64,000 nt of DNA, taken from assembly GCA_965644295.1 (NCBI GenBank), contig CBFFRP010000064.1, forward strand, positions 1 to 64,000, given 5' to 3'. The notes under the pieces are model-generated. The model saw nothing but the letters and a program-made list of their open reading frames with translations. It made no database searches and was not told where the DNA came from. The stretch is from Paraphysomonas bandaiensis. Taxonomy: Eukaryota; Chrysophyceae. Made by a program: the position numbers and the translations under genes. The number at the start of each line of letters is the position of its first letter. Within the stretch, counting starts at the first letter, position 1. Below, piece after piece: positions 34,401 to 45,148 of this stretch.

Positions 34401-35288
34401 GATTTCAAAATCAGTATCATATCCGCCGTGTGAGTAATCGGTCCCACTTACTATGCTCTCTGTACCAGGTAATACTAGACTCGTGGTAGCCATTAGACGA
34501 GGTGAACCAGTATCTTCTCCATAACTACCACGCAAGGGGTTTTTCGTTTCCATTCCAAATACTTCTATACCACTGACATCCACGTCTTCACAGATCTTGG
34601 GGAAAGAGTCCCCTGACAACAATTCTTGCTTCTGGGCAACGTCCACAGTACTATGATGAGCCTCTGAAGACTCAAAATCATCATCATATGAAGCATGTGC
34701 AGACTCTTCATCCTTTAGTGTAGCCCTTACTGCTGGCGACATAACCCCAGACGTTTCGAAATCGTCATCATAGCCTTCAATATGGGAATCCTCTGGGTTC
34801 ACAAAGCTGCTCTCAGCTTCGCGTGCAGTATTTCCAATATCGTCAACACCTAAGTTCTCAAAATCATCATCGTAACCATCGTTAGGAGAATCAGCGTGCG
34901 GAGTACCATTTTCTTCTAAGCGGCCGTCAAATACCATATTACTCTCCATACTCACTGCAGTAGCACGTTTGAATAAACTCATTTCACTGGTTGACAATTC
35001 ATCAGTCGGAAAAGACTCCCAAAGACGCTGTACTAAACCAGTAGAGTTGATATATATTCCTTCCGCACCAGCTGATACAGCAGATGTACGGCATATACAG
35101 GCGATTAGAGGGCGTCTAATATCCGCTTTACTTGCACAGAAATTCTGAAGCAATTCATTGAATTCATTCGGCGAACGCTTCACAGAGAGCTTATCTGTAA
35201 CAAACAGTTGAACGGCATTCAGTTCCTGAAAGAATAACTCGAATTGGTCTCTTATAGCACTGAATATTTGAATCTGATCAGAGTTCAT
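31419..35288 (-). CDS. Large acidic-repeat protein with C-terminal zinc-binding-like motif, 1214 aa, four exons
   Basis: Exons 35288-32985, 32869-32622, 32563-31764 and 31711-31419 join in frame. The first junction has donor GTGTGT and acceptor TATAG and fuses ...EQEEEAHSRE to VRMAQRSIRNRSA. What might look like two genes is therefore one. Residues 1-100 look globular. About 140-400 contain seven Tyr-x-Asp-Asp-Phe repeats (GYDDDFENLG, GYDDDFETSG, SYDDDFESSE, GYDTDFEISR, then three HSVHG..SP..EY.DD units). About 430-690 is Ser/Pro-rich and disordered. About 720-900 is coiled-coil-like. The C-terminal ~120 residues contain CSCCGRSF and VFCTWKCAEAWN, a likely treble-clef zinc site. Y-x-D-D-F motifs occur in some ciliary and centrosomal scaffolds, which suggests, without proving, a cytoskeletal role. 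I do not recognise the family. Confidence 0.75.
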
Positions 35289-36793
35289 CTCTCTACAATA
35301 AACATCCCATTCAGTAGAGTATCCGCCATATGGGCATCATCACCCGACTCCAACCACTTACTTCCAGCACAAAACTCGGCTACGAAAGTGTGTCATTTCA
35401 TGAATGAGAGTAGAGTGTGGTTAAGTTCTGTTAGATGTGCATATGCAGGGCTGTGTATGCGGTGGTTTCTATACTGGGCTCTCTGTCGCTGTACACTCTA
35501 CTGTACAGACATAGAAGTTACAGCACTGTTTTTTTGAAACCAGACCATGTCATTAACGTTACATTCTGTCATCAAGCAAAAAAGTCACCCTTTTTCATTG
35601 TTGATTATCAAAACACAAGGATTCATCTAAAATTCATGGGTTTTCTTGCTTTATCGACAGGTTTCTATAATACCATACAGGGGGTGTTTTGTGCATATCG
35701 ATTTCATTGATTTGTTCGTCGATTATTTCTTGAAAAGTCATCGTTTTCTCATTAAAAAGTCATTTTTATCACTTTTCACTGAAAAAACGATGACTTTTCA
35801 AGAAATAATTGATAAATGCGCGCATGCATGTGTTGTCAATCGCTCTCAGTCGTATCTGTAACTGTTGAACACGACGATGAACAACACAAATAGGATCTGA
35901 GTCATCATTGACGTCAACAGGATCTGAACCATCTTTGATCTCACATCTCTGCATATATGTGCAGTTTTGATCCGCTGCGATGTATATCAATCTGCTTCTA
36001 GATTTGATTAACAGAATTGCATTGCAATGCATTTCATTGACAGTGAGTGGTATCAATGGGAGTTCCAGCTGCTGGTAGTTATGATCAGGGATGTATCTCT
36101 TGGCCGTTTCTGCACGACTTCTGAGATATGAACTTTTATTAGTTATATATTACATGCCTTTATATATTACAAATGTACTTCAAGTGAATAGCATGAGTTA
36201 TAGCGAATACGTGGCTAGCTTTGACATTCAAGTACTATTTTTTGTTATCCAAGACTACATGGTCTTAATGCTGTTTATTTTGTTTTACTCGTAGTTGTTT
36301 CTCTATCATTTGGTGTTTCTACGGTTGATATACTGGTGATTCGTAGACAGTAAAAACGAGCACAGTCACGTCTCGAAATAGTCCTAGAAAACATTAAAAA
36401 TATGTTATGATATTTAATGTAATTTACTGTAATTATTTGAACAATTGGATAGCTGTTAGACGAGAATAGTACTCATACACGGAGTTATTGCAACTCATTG
36501 ACAATTATCATGAATTCGTTAAATTGACATGTTAAATAGTAAGTTACACAATTCCAATAGCCTAAGCGGTAATTTATTTTCGTATAAGCAGAACAACATC
36601 ACTATATAAATTAATTCCAAGATTTAGTTGGTACACTGAAAGTCAGTGACTGAATCAGTCAAATAATAAAATATAAGTTTACAAGAATGATAGATTGTAG
36701 ATACTCAATCTATGGAAAGTAAAAAACTTACAAGAATGTATATATAACTCCACAGCACATGTGTATTTTAAAACATATATCCCAGTATACTAT
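35289..36793. other. Intergenic with a perfect hairpin
   Basis: No gene is supported. A perfect 26-bp inverted repeat lies at 35722-35747 and 35784-35809 (separate entry). The rest is AT-rich and includes the upstream region of the 1214-aa gene and the 3' side of the MLO-like gene. Confidence 0.6.
35722..35809. repeat. Perfect 26-bp inverted repeat (hairpin)
   Basis: ATTATTTCTTGAAAAGTCAT (35722 on) and its exact complement at 35784-35809 are separated by 36 bp that also contain AAAAGTCATTTTTATCACTTTT. No mismatch is seen in the 26-bp arms. It could be a recent foldback insertion or a structured RNA region. No coding frame crosses it. Confidence 0.85.
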
Positions 36794-39323
36794 CTACGAT
36801 ATACTAAAACGTGACCCAAACACACTCCCGACAGAGTGTCTACATCTGCCCGTCTTCGCATTATCTAATACGTTTTTAGGATCCAGGAACCTGATGATTC
36901 TTCTGGCAGCTTCTTTTTGGCCTGATTTTGCAAGGGTTTTATTGTTCATTGCGGCGAAAAATTTCTGGCGCATAATATTATTCGCCTCCTCATTAGCATC
37001 GGGATACAAGAAGGCTTCAAATTCCTGTATAAAATACATCAAAGAACATTCCACATATATAGCATACACTTACTCCCATGTCAATGGATGCGCCTCCGTT
37101 TACATCAATAGCTCCAAATAAGAACTTCAACTCATCGGGCGTGTACAATATTCGATAGTGCATCAGCATTCTATCAAACTCATTGCGCGTAAGTACAATG
37201 CCGTCTTCGCTGAAATGCTTGCAAACCATTAACATTCCTTCCTTCGGATCATCTGCTTCTCTGGAGAAGTGATGGAGGAGCTGAGAACGTAACGTCATCA
37301 AGGCCTTGGCATTCATCTCGGAACGCTCTATAACAGCAGCCACGACCTCCACATTTAGGCAAGTAATAGCCTTTAAAATTGATGTAGATCTGATAGCTAA
37401 AGCAAGAAGAGGAAAGGTGATCAAGGCCGGTAGTAGAGACAAAACTACTAAGAAACTCTTGGTAGAGAGGTCATTCAAACGCATTGCAATTAATACAAAG
37501 TTTGTTGCCCACCATGCCAGATACAAGGAGTTACATGTCATACCAAAGCCAACAAGACCATAAAATAAGTCCGGGCGCCCAAATAGAAACACCTCAGGGT
37601 AGTTTTGAGTTTTATAGTTATTCTTCATTTTAGTTTTCATTTTCTGTTTCTTTTCTTCTTCTGAATAACTGCTAGCTTGTCTCCGCAGAAAATCTTCCAT
37701 ACTCTGCCGCCACATTTGACTATCAGTCTTTAGGACCCGTCGACCTGAAACTGTTCGTTTCAGATTTTGTAGTAGAGACCGACGGCGAGATCCAGCTCTC
37801 TTTCGAGTCTTAATGAGAGCACCACTTTTCCTTGTAGGGGAGCGTATTGAAGATGGAGTCACGGGAAAAGGGTGAGAAGACTTTGAGACACGCTCCATCG
37901 AAACAAACTCACGATCATCCGTGCTATCCTCTGAAGCGATAGGAACCTCTACCTCATTGCGGTCAGTTTCACTGCGACAAGAGAGATCTGCTGTACTCCC
38001 AAGTGCAGATCGCTGTTCATCAGGTGAATGCATGACTCTAACTTCTCCCTCTTCGCTGTCTTCGCTAGTTATGGGAAGCACGCGATTAGAATTGTGTATG
38101 CTCATCGAGGTCGAGAACATGCGTTTAGTAAACGACTGGGAAGCATCGATGGAAGGGGTACCGACCCTGTCTTCATCACTCATATCACAACTCTCCTCCT
38201 CAGCAATATTATCGAACCCTAAATCAGGCAAGCGCTGAGTCCGCTTGTCTGGTGTCCCACGAAAAGATTTCGTAACACTTGCCACTCTCTTAACCATATC
38301 CGTGCGACGTAGACTCTCTTTTGCTGCCTGCTCTAATTTGCACTCCTGCTCCTCATTTAACAATTCTGCAATCGCAGTTTTAACAATGTCATTCTCCACT
38401 GTTAATCGCTGTAGTGCCCGCTTTGTCTTAACCTCTGTCATCAGAAATACTTGATAGTCATCTGCACACTCTACCCCGGCGATGTGTATCAATCGCAATT
38501 CAGAGAGACGACCCCAATACCAGAGAAAAACAGAGAGGCTTGTTATAACAAACCCACTAAGAGTAAATACGTATATCTCCTCGTGGGCATAACACTCTTC
38601 AGAGGAGCAGTAGCTGCGATATAGATCGATCTTTATAGCAGCCACGGCAGTCAACAACAGCACAACACACCATTTCGCTGCGGATATATCAATGATCGAC
38701 AAAATATTGGACTCATGAGACATTTTAAGAAACATTCCAAAGTCGAAGTCGTCATGCTTAGTGCTAATGCTGTATATGCTTGAGAAGATGCTGTTCAGGA
38801 TACGGAATTCAACTTGATCACGAGTAGTACAAAAAGGCAAAAACCTGCTCTGCCACATACATGGACAGCTCGCGCTGACAGCTTCAACATTAAGATGAAG
38901 CTCTTCGGTTGATATTTTGGATGCTACATCCCATATATGTGCCTGACCGATAGATCCAATCATGATTAGAATACCTTGAACACAAAAAAACACTGCCATC
39001 ACGAAACAGCAAGCGTCCGCAAATCCAAAAGCTGGATAAAAGTTATACGGCAGCGCTTTATCCGTTTCATTAAATATCGTAAACGCAAAAGCAGCAAATC
39101 CGACCATCATGAGCTCTCTATATATGCGCTGTAACATGAGGTGGTATGGAGTGCCTGCTGTAAAGTTCTCCAGATAGTTTAACCCTTGCCCACATATGGT
39201 CAGATAGGCAGCAACCATAGTAAAAGCAACGAATAAGTGAACTCCTCGCACATGGGATCCATTTCCGAATATATTGACATCGTCGCTCTCGTCTATATAA
39301 TCATACGTAGAACTGTTCGTCAT
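36794..39323 (-). CDS. MLO-like seven-transmembrane protein with C-terminal EF-hand
   Basis: Exons 39323-37074 and 37024-36794 (49-bp intron) encode 826 residues. Hydrophobic helices at about 27-48, 70-85, 100-125, 215-235 and 248-272, and two more at about 590-650, fit a 7-TM plan. Family motifs of MLO are clear. VEFRILNSIFSSIY followed by DDFDFGMFLKMSHESNILSI and ISAAKWC match the intracellular-loop signature. FLFGRPDLFYGLVGF then NSLYLAWWATNF match the MLO helix 6 region. A long Ser/Arg-rich insertion (about 320-560) separates the halves. At the C-terminus splicing creates a complete EF-hand loop from D740 to E751 (DVNGGASIDMGE). Plant MLO proteins bind calmodulin and act as Ca channels. 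A built-in EF-hand suggests direct Ca sensing here. Head to head with the histidine kinase at 40065. Confidence 0.8.
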
Positions 39324-40064
39324 GGACTCTCACTTGGTTTATCTACATCTCCATGTCACCGGGTACATCACAGCGACATCCATTTGATCAACACACAGTG
39401 TGGTATATGGACTAAGCCGTCAAATAAGTTACTGTCATTAACAGTGAAAGAATACTTTAACGTCACTTTGCAGCATATCAAATGACATTCCGCCAAACGA
39501 AAAAAGAAGTTCACTTCATCGACTCTAACAGTAGAATTAGCCAATCAAATGTATGGAATCTGTGTTAAATTCACCAATAGCAGATCTCCAATTCAATATT
39601 TGAACACTGATCCTGATCAGCAGGAGCAGCAGCAGAGGTATCTAAATGACCAGCAGCAGATCGATAGATTCGAATTGAATGGCTCCAATGCAAGTGCAGT
39701 TTGAAGTGAAGAGATTATAATGTATGGAAAAATACGTATCTTCTCTCTGTCTATAGGATCTTCGAGCCATTACACGAAAGATCTCGAACATATAAGCGCT
39801 ACACGACTCTCAGGAGATTACTGCAGGAAACGGCAGTGAAGGGGGTGCTTTCCACTAAGTTGTCGTATTGGTGGAGTGGAATAGAGTTGATTCAAGGCTC
39901 AAGGGACGTGTTTTATCATCTTAATGTGTTGGGAGATATACAGAGACACTAGTCACTTAAAATCTCTGGGTTTCATTGATACGTACGGAAATCATATACA
40001 GTGTATGATAGATATCACATGCTCTGTGAGGGAGATATAATATAAGGCTGTTTACTCGTAAGAT
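39324..40064. promoter_or_regulatory. Intergenic region between divergent MLO-like and histidine kinase genes
   Basis: The two ATGs are 741 bp apart. There is a short CAGCAG-rich stretch near 39615-39660 (CAGCAGGAGCAGCAGCAGAGG). No core promoter motif can be defined. Confidence 0.35.
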
Positions 40065-42227
40065 ATGAAGCCCAAAATCTACACTAAGACTGATACTCAA
40101 ACTGAATCTAAACCAACTACAAAGTATAATCATGGTCGGCGATCTCTGCGATCATGGTCTCGCGAATGTATCCTTGATTTTCTATCTATGCGATCATGGT
40201 CTCGTGAGTATGAAAATTTTATGGAGAAGGAAACTTCTATCCTACTTATAGCGATTTTGAATGTATTCGTTGTGGTGGTATATGCCATCGGGGCCGAGCC
40301 ATTGTTCACAAAGCACATACCCCTGAAGTATAGTATCTTTTATCACACTAGGATATTACATATTCTGTGTTCTTACGCACACTTGTATTCCTTGATTCGA
40401 AAGAAATTCACTTTGTCTCTGGTTCCCTTACCTTGCAGCACAGTATGGACAGGGAACATGCTCATACTCTCCCATGCCACTACCTTTGGCTTGTATTTGC
40501 TCTCCCTTACTCTCCCTGGTCCATGCCAACGAACGGGTGAAATGTGCGAAATGAGGAACAATCATGATAATCTCCCGGTTGATCTAGTGGTTGCTTTTGT
40601 GTTCAGCATCACTGCAACTCCCATGATCGTGAAGTGTCGACACACTGTAGCCGTAGTCGTCACTATTTTCATTGAATTCATATTTCTGATGACAATTGCT
40701 GTGAGGGTAGGAGTTGGAAAGCATATTCTCGCTTTTATTGCTCTTTTAGTGGTAGGGCAATTTGTCGTGCTCCAGGACTATGAGAGCTACACTCGTCGTG
40801 TTTATCTAAATATGAGTAATATAGAGAGCAGTGTCAAGCAGGAGGTTGAGGCGAACAACCAGCAGCACTTGCTGGATATGCAATCCAAGGAGATGCGAGC
40901 TCTTATAGCCAACTGTGCACATGACCTGAAGTCCCCTCTGGCTGCATTGTCGTTAGAGCTAGACACTTTGCAATCCATTCGAACCCCTACAGCTGATAAT
41001 GTGTACGAATCAGCCTCCGTAATGCGTGGAATATACGCCTTTATGTCAATGATAGTTAGTCGGGCAATAGATTTCAAAAAGGTTTCATCAGGTATTCCAC
41101 TTCGGCCAACACTAGGGACGATTAATCTTCGTAGAACAGTCAGCTGGGTTGTTCGATGTGTTGGAAAAGGATCAAGAGATGTACCTATAATTGTTGAAGA
41201 TCTACCAGATACCATATGCGAAGAAATCATCTCAGACAAGCAGTGGTTTACGGATAATCTCTTGTGTCTAGTGTCTAATGCACAGAAATTTACGGATAAA
41301 GGCAGCGTGACAATTAGGTTTTCTATAGAAAGAGTGCGACAGAACTCCACCTTGACTGCAGTGTTGAGTTATCTTGGTCGACCTAACGGATCTGCAAGTG
41401 AGTCTGATTCTGAGGAAAAAAGCTCAGAGAGAGAGCGGGCGATGCTACGTGTAAGTGTAGAAGACACGGGTATAGGCGTTTCTCCTGATATGCATAAAGA
41501 CATATTTCGGGGAGTTCTGCAGGCCGGCCGAGAGAGCGGTGGCACTGGACTGGGACTATTCGCTCTTGCGAGGCGGGTGGAAGCATTAGGGGGTTCTTAC
41601 GGCGTCAATGGGTGGGACAATGGGTTGCCAGGGGCAAAGTTTTGGTTTTGTATTCCATACTGTGCATCACCGATCAGTTCTCGATCGATGTCATGGAGTA
41701 CACATGAGTCGGCTTGGACTTCATCGCGGAGTATAGGTATCGTGCCCCGCTCCATACAGGGTGACCAAGCGAATCCCGATCCCTGCGTTCGTGTGTTACT
41801 TGTAGAGGATTCGGTAATGATTCAGAAGGCCACCGCATGTGCCTTTAAGCGGGAAGGGCTGCATGTTCACATTGCAAACAATGGTGCTGAATGTTTGGCG
41901 ATGCTACAAAGGCACACTTACGATCTCATTGTCATGGACATTCAAATGCCTGTCATGGATGGATTAGAAGCTACTCGACGGATACGAGAACATGAGGGAG
42001 ATGAAGAGGCTGGTTGGTCTCACCCCGCAGTCACCATTGTAGGTTTATCGGCAAACTGCGATAGTGAGTCAGCACACGATGCCCTCGTAGCTGGTATGAA
42101 CGACTACCTCCCTAAGCCACTGTCCATGAGAGCATTGAAGGAATCCTGCGTTAAATTACGTTGTAATGTGTTTTCTTCTCGAGAGAGCACACCAGTTTAC
42201 GATATGGTGAGTACTGGACCTGTTTAG
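40065..42227 (+). CDS. Membrane hybrid histidine kinase (HisKA-HATPase-receiver)
   Basis: The 720-residue protein has about six hydrophobic helices between residues 57 and 245, then the kinase core. The phospho-accepting His is H286 in ANCAHDLKSPLAAL. The ATP-binding N box is LLCLVSNAQKFTDKG, where S replaces the usual E-N-A. G1 is VEDTGIGVSPD and G2 is GGTGLGLFALARR. A receiver domain follows (about 575-705) with the acidic pair in LLVEDS, phospho-acceptor D625 in VMDIQMPVMDG, the switch Ser in VGLSAN and the Lys in DYLPKPLS. Hybrid kinases autophosphorylate on His and pass the phosphate to their own Asp, then to an HPt protein, which is not in this window. The sensor seems to be the transmembrane region itself. 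No intron is needed. A potential GTGAGT at 42205 precedes the stop but the possible intron would be too short. Confidence 0.95.
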   Translation: MKPKIYTKTDTQTESKPTTKYNHGRRSLRSWSRECILDFLSMRSWSREYENFMEKETSILLIAILNVFVVVVYAIGAEPLFTKHIPLKYSIFYHTRILHILCSYAHLYSLIRKKFTLSLVPLPCSTVWTGNMLILSHATTFGLYLLSLTLPGPCQRTGEMCEMRNNHDNLPVDLVVAFVFSITATPMIVKCRHTVAVVVTIFIEFIFLMTIAVRVGVGKHILAFIALLVVGQFVVLQDYESYTRRVYLNMSNIESSVKQEVEANNQQHLLDMQSKEMRALIANCAHDLKSPLAALSLELDTLQSIRTPTADNVYESASVMRGIYAFMSMIVSRAIDFKKVSSGIPLRPTLGTINLRRTVSWVVRCVGKGSRDVPIIVEDLPDTICEEIISDKQWFTDNLLCLVSNAQKFTDKGSVTIRFSIERVRQNSTLTAVLSYLGRPNGSASESDSEEKSSERERAMLRVSVEDTGIGVSPDMHKDIFRGVLQAGRESGGTGLGLFALARRVEALGGSYGVNGWDNGLPGAKFWFCIPYCASPISSRSMSWSTHESAWTSSRSIGIVPRSIQGDQANPDPCVRVLLVEDSVMIQKATACAFKREGLHVHIANNGAECLAMLQRHTYDLIVMDIQMPVMDGLEATRRIREHEGDEEAGWSHPAVTIVGLSANCDSESAHDALVAGMNDYLPKPLSMRALKESCVKLRCNVFSSRESTPVYDMVSTGPV

Positions 42228-42754
42228 GTTCAACAGAATATCCAAGCTACTAGGAACTGGTAGTAACAACATTTCATTTTCAATACATCGATATATTAGT
42301 GCAATAATCTCTGTTCACTCGGACTCACGTCAGTGTTCTCGTCAGTAGTTTATGCTACATCGAGTGGTTCAATGGATTTCTTTATTCTCCTGTTCTGTTT
42401 TTGATACACAATTTACTCATGGATTTTATTTCTACTTGATCATATATTTATGTTTTACAAATCTCATACAAATATTAATATTCATAAAGTGATTAATTTA
42501 AGTTTTGAAGTAATTGCACCGCTTTCCATTTCCTGAGTATGGTATCATCAAGAAAGACTGTATCTGTTTCTATACTTAGTACTGAGCTTACTTTATTACT
42601 ATCATGACGTCTACAACTATCTACCAGCTATATAACATATAAAAGCACCACATTTTGGCCCAGCACATACAATGCAATTATGCCGGTATAGCTACATACC
42701 CGAAACCGCAAAGTAATTTATGAACTACGTGTAATGAGAAGGCTATTTCATTGA

Positions 42755-42800
42755 TTATTAGCAATAGGTGTAAGAATTTGTAGTCGCACGAGGCTACTTG
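42755..42800 (-). repeat. Short LINE 3'-end fragment, minus strand
   Basis: The minus strand reads ATTCTTACACCTATTGCTAATAATC, the terminal part of the LINE-derived family. Confidence 0.5.
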
Positions 42801-43767
42801 TTGTTGTCATCACTTGTATACACAATACACTAGTGAAATTGACTCGTATTCTGTGTGCATGATATGTGGCTCACAATCCTGTTAAGCATGATATCCTAAA
42901 CCTTGATAACACTGGACAGCTTCATGGATTGGTATATGAACTCTCAAGTAATATTTTAAGAGTATTGTTTCGAAGTCGTCCTGGTTATAAAGATATATGT
43001 CTTGCACTGTCATCATTGTTATATTCTACATCAGAAAGAGAATGATATATATTTTAGAGTGTTAGATGATCTTATCCCCATTTTGTCTCAAAAAAAGTTT
43101 TTTTGACCTGATTTTGTCTCAACAGGGCGCTCATATCAGCACCGGGCAAATATAGACATTCAACTTCAATATTGGGTTCAACAGAAGCTCACTTCTATCC
43201 TAAGTATGATAATGACAGTCGTATATATGTGATTTCATTATAGTACACACAATTATAGAGAAATCACAATCATGAGTTAAACGATTAGACACTTCAAGTT
43301 ATATTCCATCCTTCGACTGCTGTCAGTGCAAGTGATCTGTCTTCATATCCAGGACTTCGAAACAACTTCAAGAACATTACAGGAGACCATATCTGATTCT
43401 ATATAGGTGGTTAGGAGCAGTGACACCCAGTTCTTTCAGGGTTTGAGCCATATCGTGCTTCTCATGATATTGTGTGCCTCATATCATACACGCATCATTC
43501 GATCAGATGCACTTGAAAAATTAAAGCCTGCTGTATATAAATGTGATGATGATGCTAATTAAGGGAATAAGAAGCCTCTCTTTCACCTTCAACTGTTCAC
43601 ACTCATCATCACACTTACAGTATACATATCATTGATTTGAAACTATATGAGTTCTCATTTGTGTTCTTAATGTTAATCAGGGAACATCTATTTCTTTATA
43701 CAGCAAGCATGCTACAAATAGCTATACAATGTAATATTAACTTTTCAACGTCATGAGGATAAGCTAC

Positions 43768-43890
43768 AATTTAACCTAGGGATAAGGAGTATCGTCCCTT
43801 GTCAAAATTTTAAAACTCGGGCTTTTCGCCCTCTTTTCAAAATTTTGAGCGCGGGACGATATAGCCTCCTTATTGCCCGTGGTTAAATAT
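43768..43890. repeat. Foldback element with ~55-bp arms
   Basis: The left half (TTTAACCTAGGGATAAGGAG, then TATCGTCCC, TCAAAATTTT and CTCGGGC) is mirrored by the right half (GCCC, CAAAATTTTGAG, GGGACGATATA, CCTCCTTAT, CCCGTGGTTAAA), with only a few bases between them. It forms an almost continuous hairpin of ~120 bp and is unusually GC-rich in its centre. It is probably a tiny MITE/foldback insertion. Confidence 0.75.
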
Positions 43891-45148
43891 AACTATACTA
43901 CGAATATGTTGAACACTTGATGAAATATTATACGATTAAGAGTTGTGCGAGAAGGATGCACCTGAATTCTAGATATTAGGCACAACAGCTGTATTGCTGC
44001 ATTGAGAACTGTCTACACTACTCTGATCCCTGATCTAACTTATGTAAAGTCTTACTGGTTGAAATGTTAATGCAACTTCAGGTCTTTTATACAAGTTGCA
44101 CAGTAAGATTGTTCTAATAACTCAGAACTTTATTCTAGCACTTATATATGATGTCTTGCAGTGATCTTAATATAGTTCTACACGTCAAAGTCAATAAGTT
44201 CTAAATACAGGAAACAATAGACAGTCTTCACCAATAATACAACATTAGCAAGTGATAATTTACTCCTGATAGGTACAGTTACCCGAGATTGAATCCTATA
44301 CTGAGTTTCTGGACATACCAATGCTTCGAAGTATCTATTGTCGTGTCACACATGTGGGTGTCTATACAACCACAATTCCATCAAGCCTGTATAGCACATG
44401 TCGGCATAGCTATTCTATCAACCTCCTATCATCACAACACTGTCAGCGAGGAGAAATAAGAATAGAGTTTTCCCTCTACATGACAGCTCCGTTACTTGCA
44501 TCTGTACACTGCGCGCTACTGGTTGGTACTGATACTGCTGTGCATGTATATCCCCATCATGGGTACCAGCAGGACTCTCCTGATGTATCGCTCGTTAGAT
44601 GGTTGTGCTGCATGTCCAGCAGTATGTAGATACAGGAATCCTTCGTACACATGCAGGAGTCCCAAAACTCTAGTTTTCTTGATGAAAACTTGACGTTTAT
44701 ACGTGTAAAAAGCGTAAAAAACGCCATATAGTATACTCGTACGGTACAGCAGTTCGTACACACTTCGTAGCTGCTAGGAATTCCTACACCAGGATACGAC
44801 AACGATTTGGACTGATTTGTCCATAGTATACCGTTGTATACACCACTAATTATACAGCTCAATAACCAATCATATTGGTTTCATTGGATACAAAACCCCA
44901 TGGGATAGAGAGGGGAATTCTAGACGTGTACAGAGCTTATACTGTAGTGGTATACATATACTAGTTACGCGGACTGTGGAGGCCGGCGGGGAATAGAGCC
45001 ATCGTCAGATCAGATTACTAGAACGACAGGTGGGAATGATTCTTATTGACAGATTGACATACATCATGCAGAGAAATAACAGATGTGACATAGGGACTAA
45101 TGTACTATGCTCCAGTAGATTATTATTACTGTCATTAGTATTGTTATT

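Larger units (their letters stand above)
42228..45148. other. 2.9-kb gene-free stretch with foldback and LINE fragment
   Basis: No gene is supported. It holds a short minus-strand LINE 3'-end fragment at 42755-42800 (TTATTAGCAATAGGTGTAAG) and a foldback element at 43770-43890. Otherwise it is AT-rich. Confidence 0.55.

Noticed and set aside
42205-42237. Possible intron at the end of the histidine kinase (GTGAGT...CAACAG)
   Set aside because: It would be only ~33 bp, shorter than all other introns here, and the frame already ends with a normal stop.
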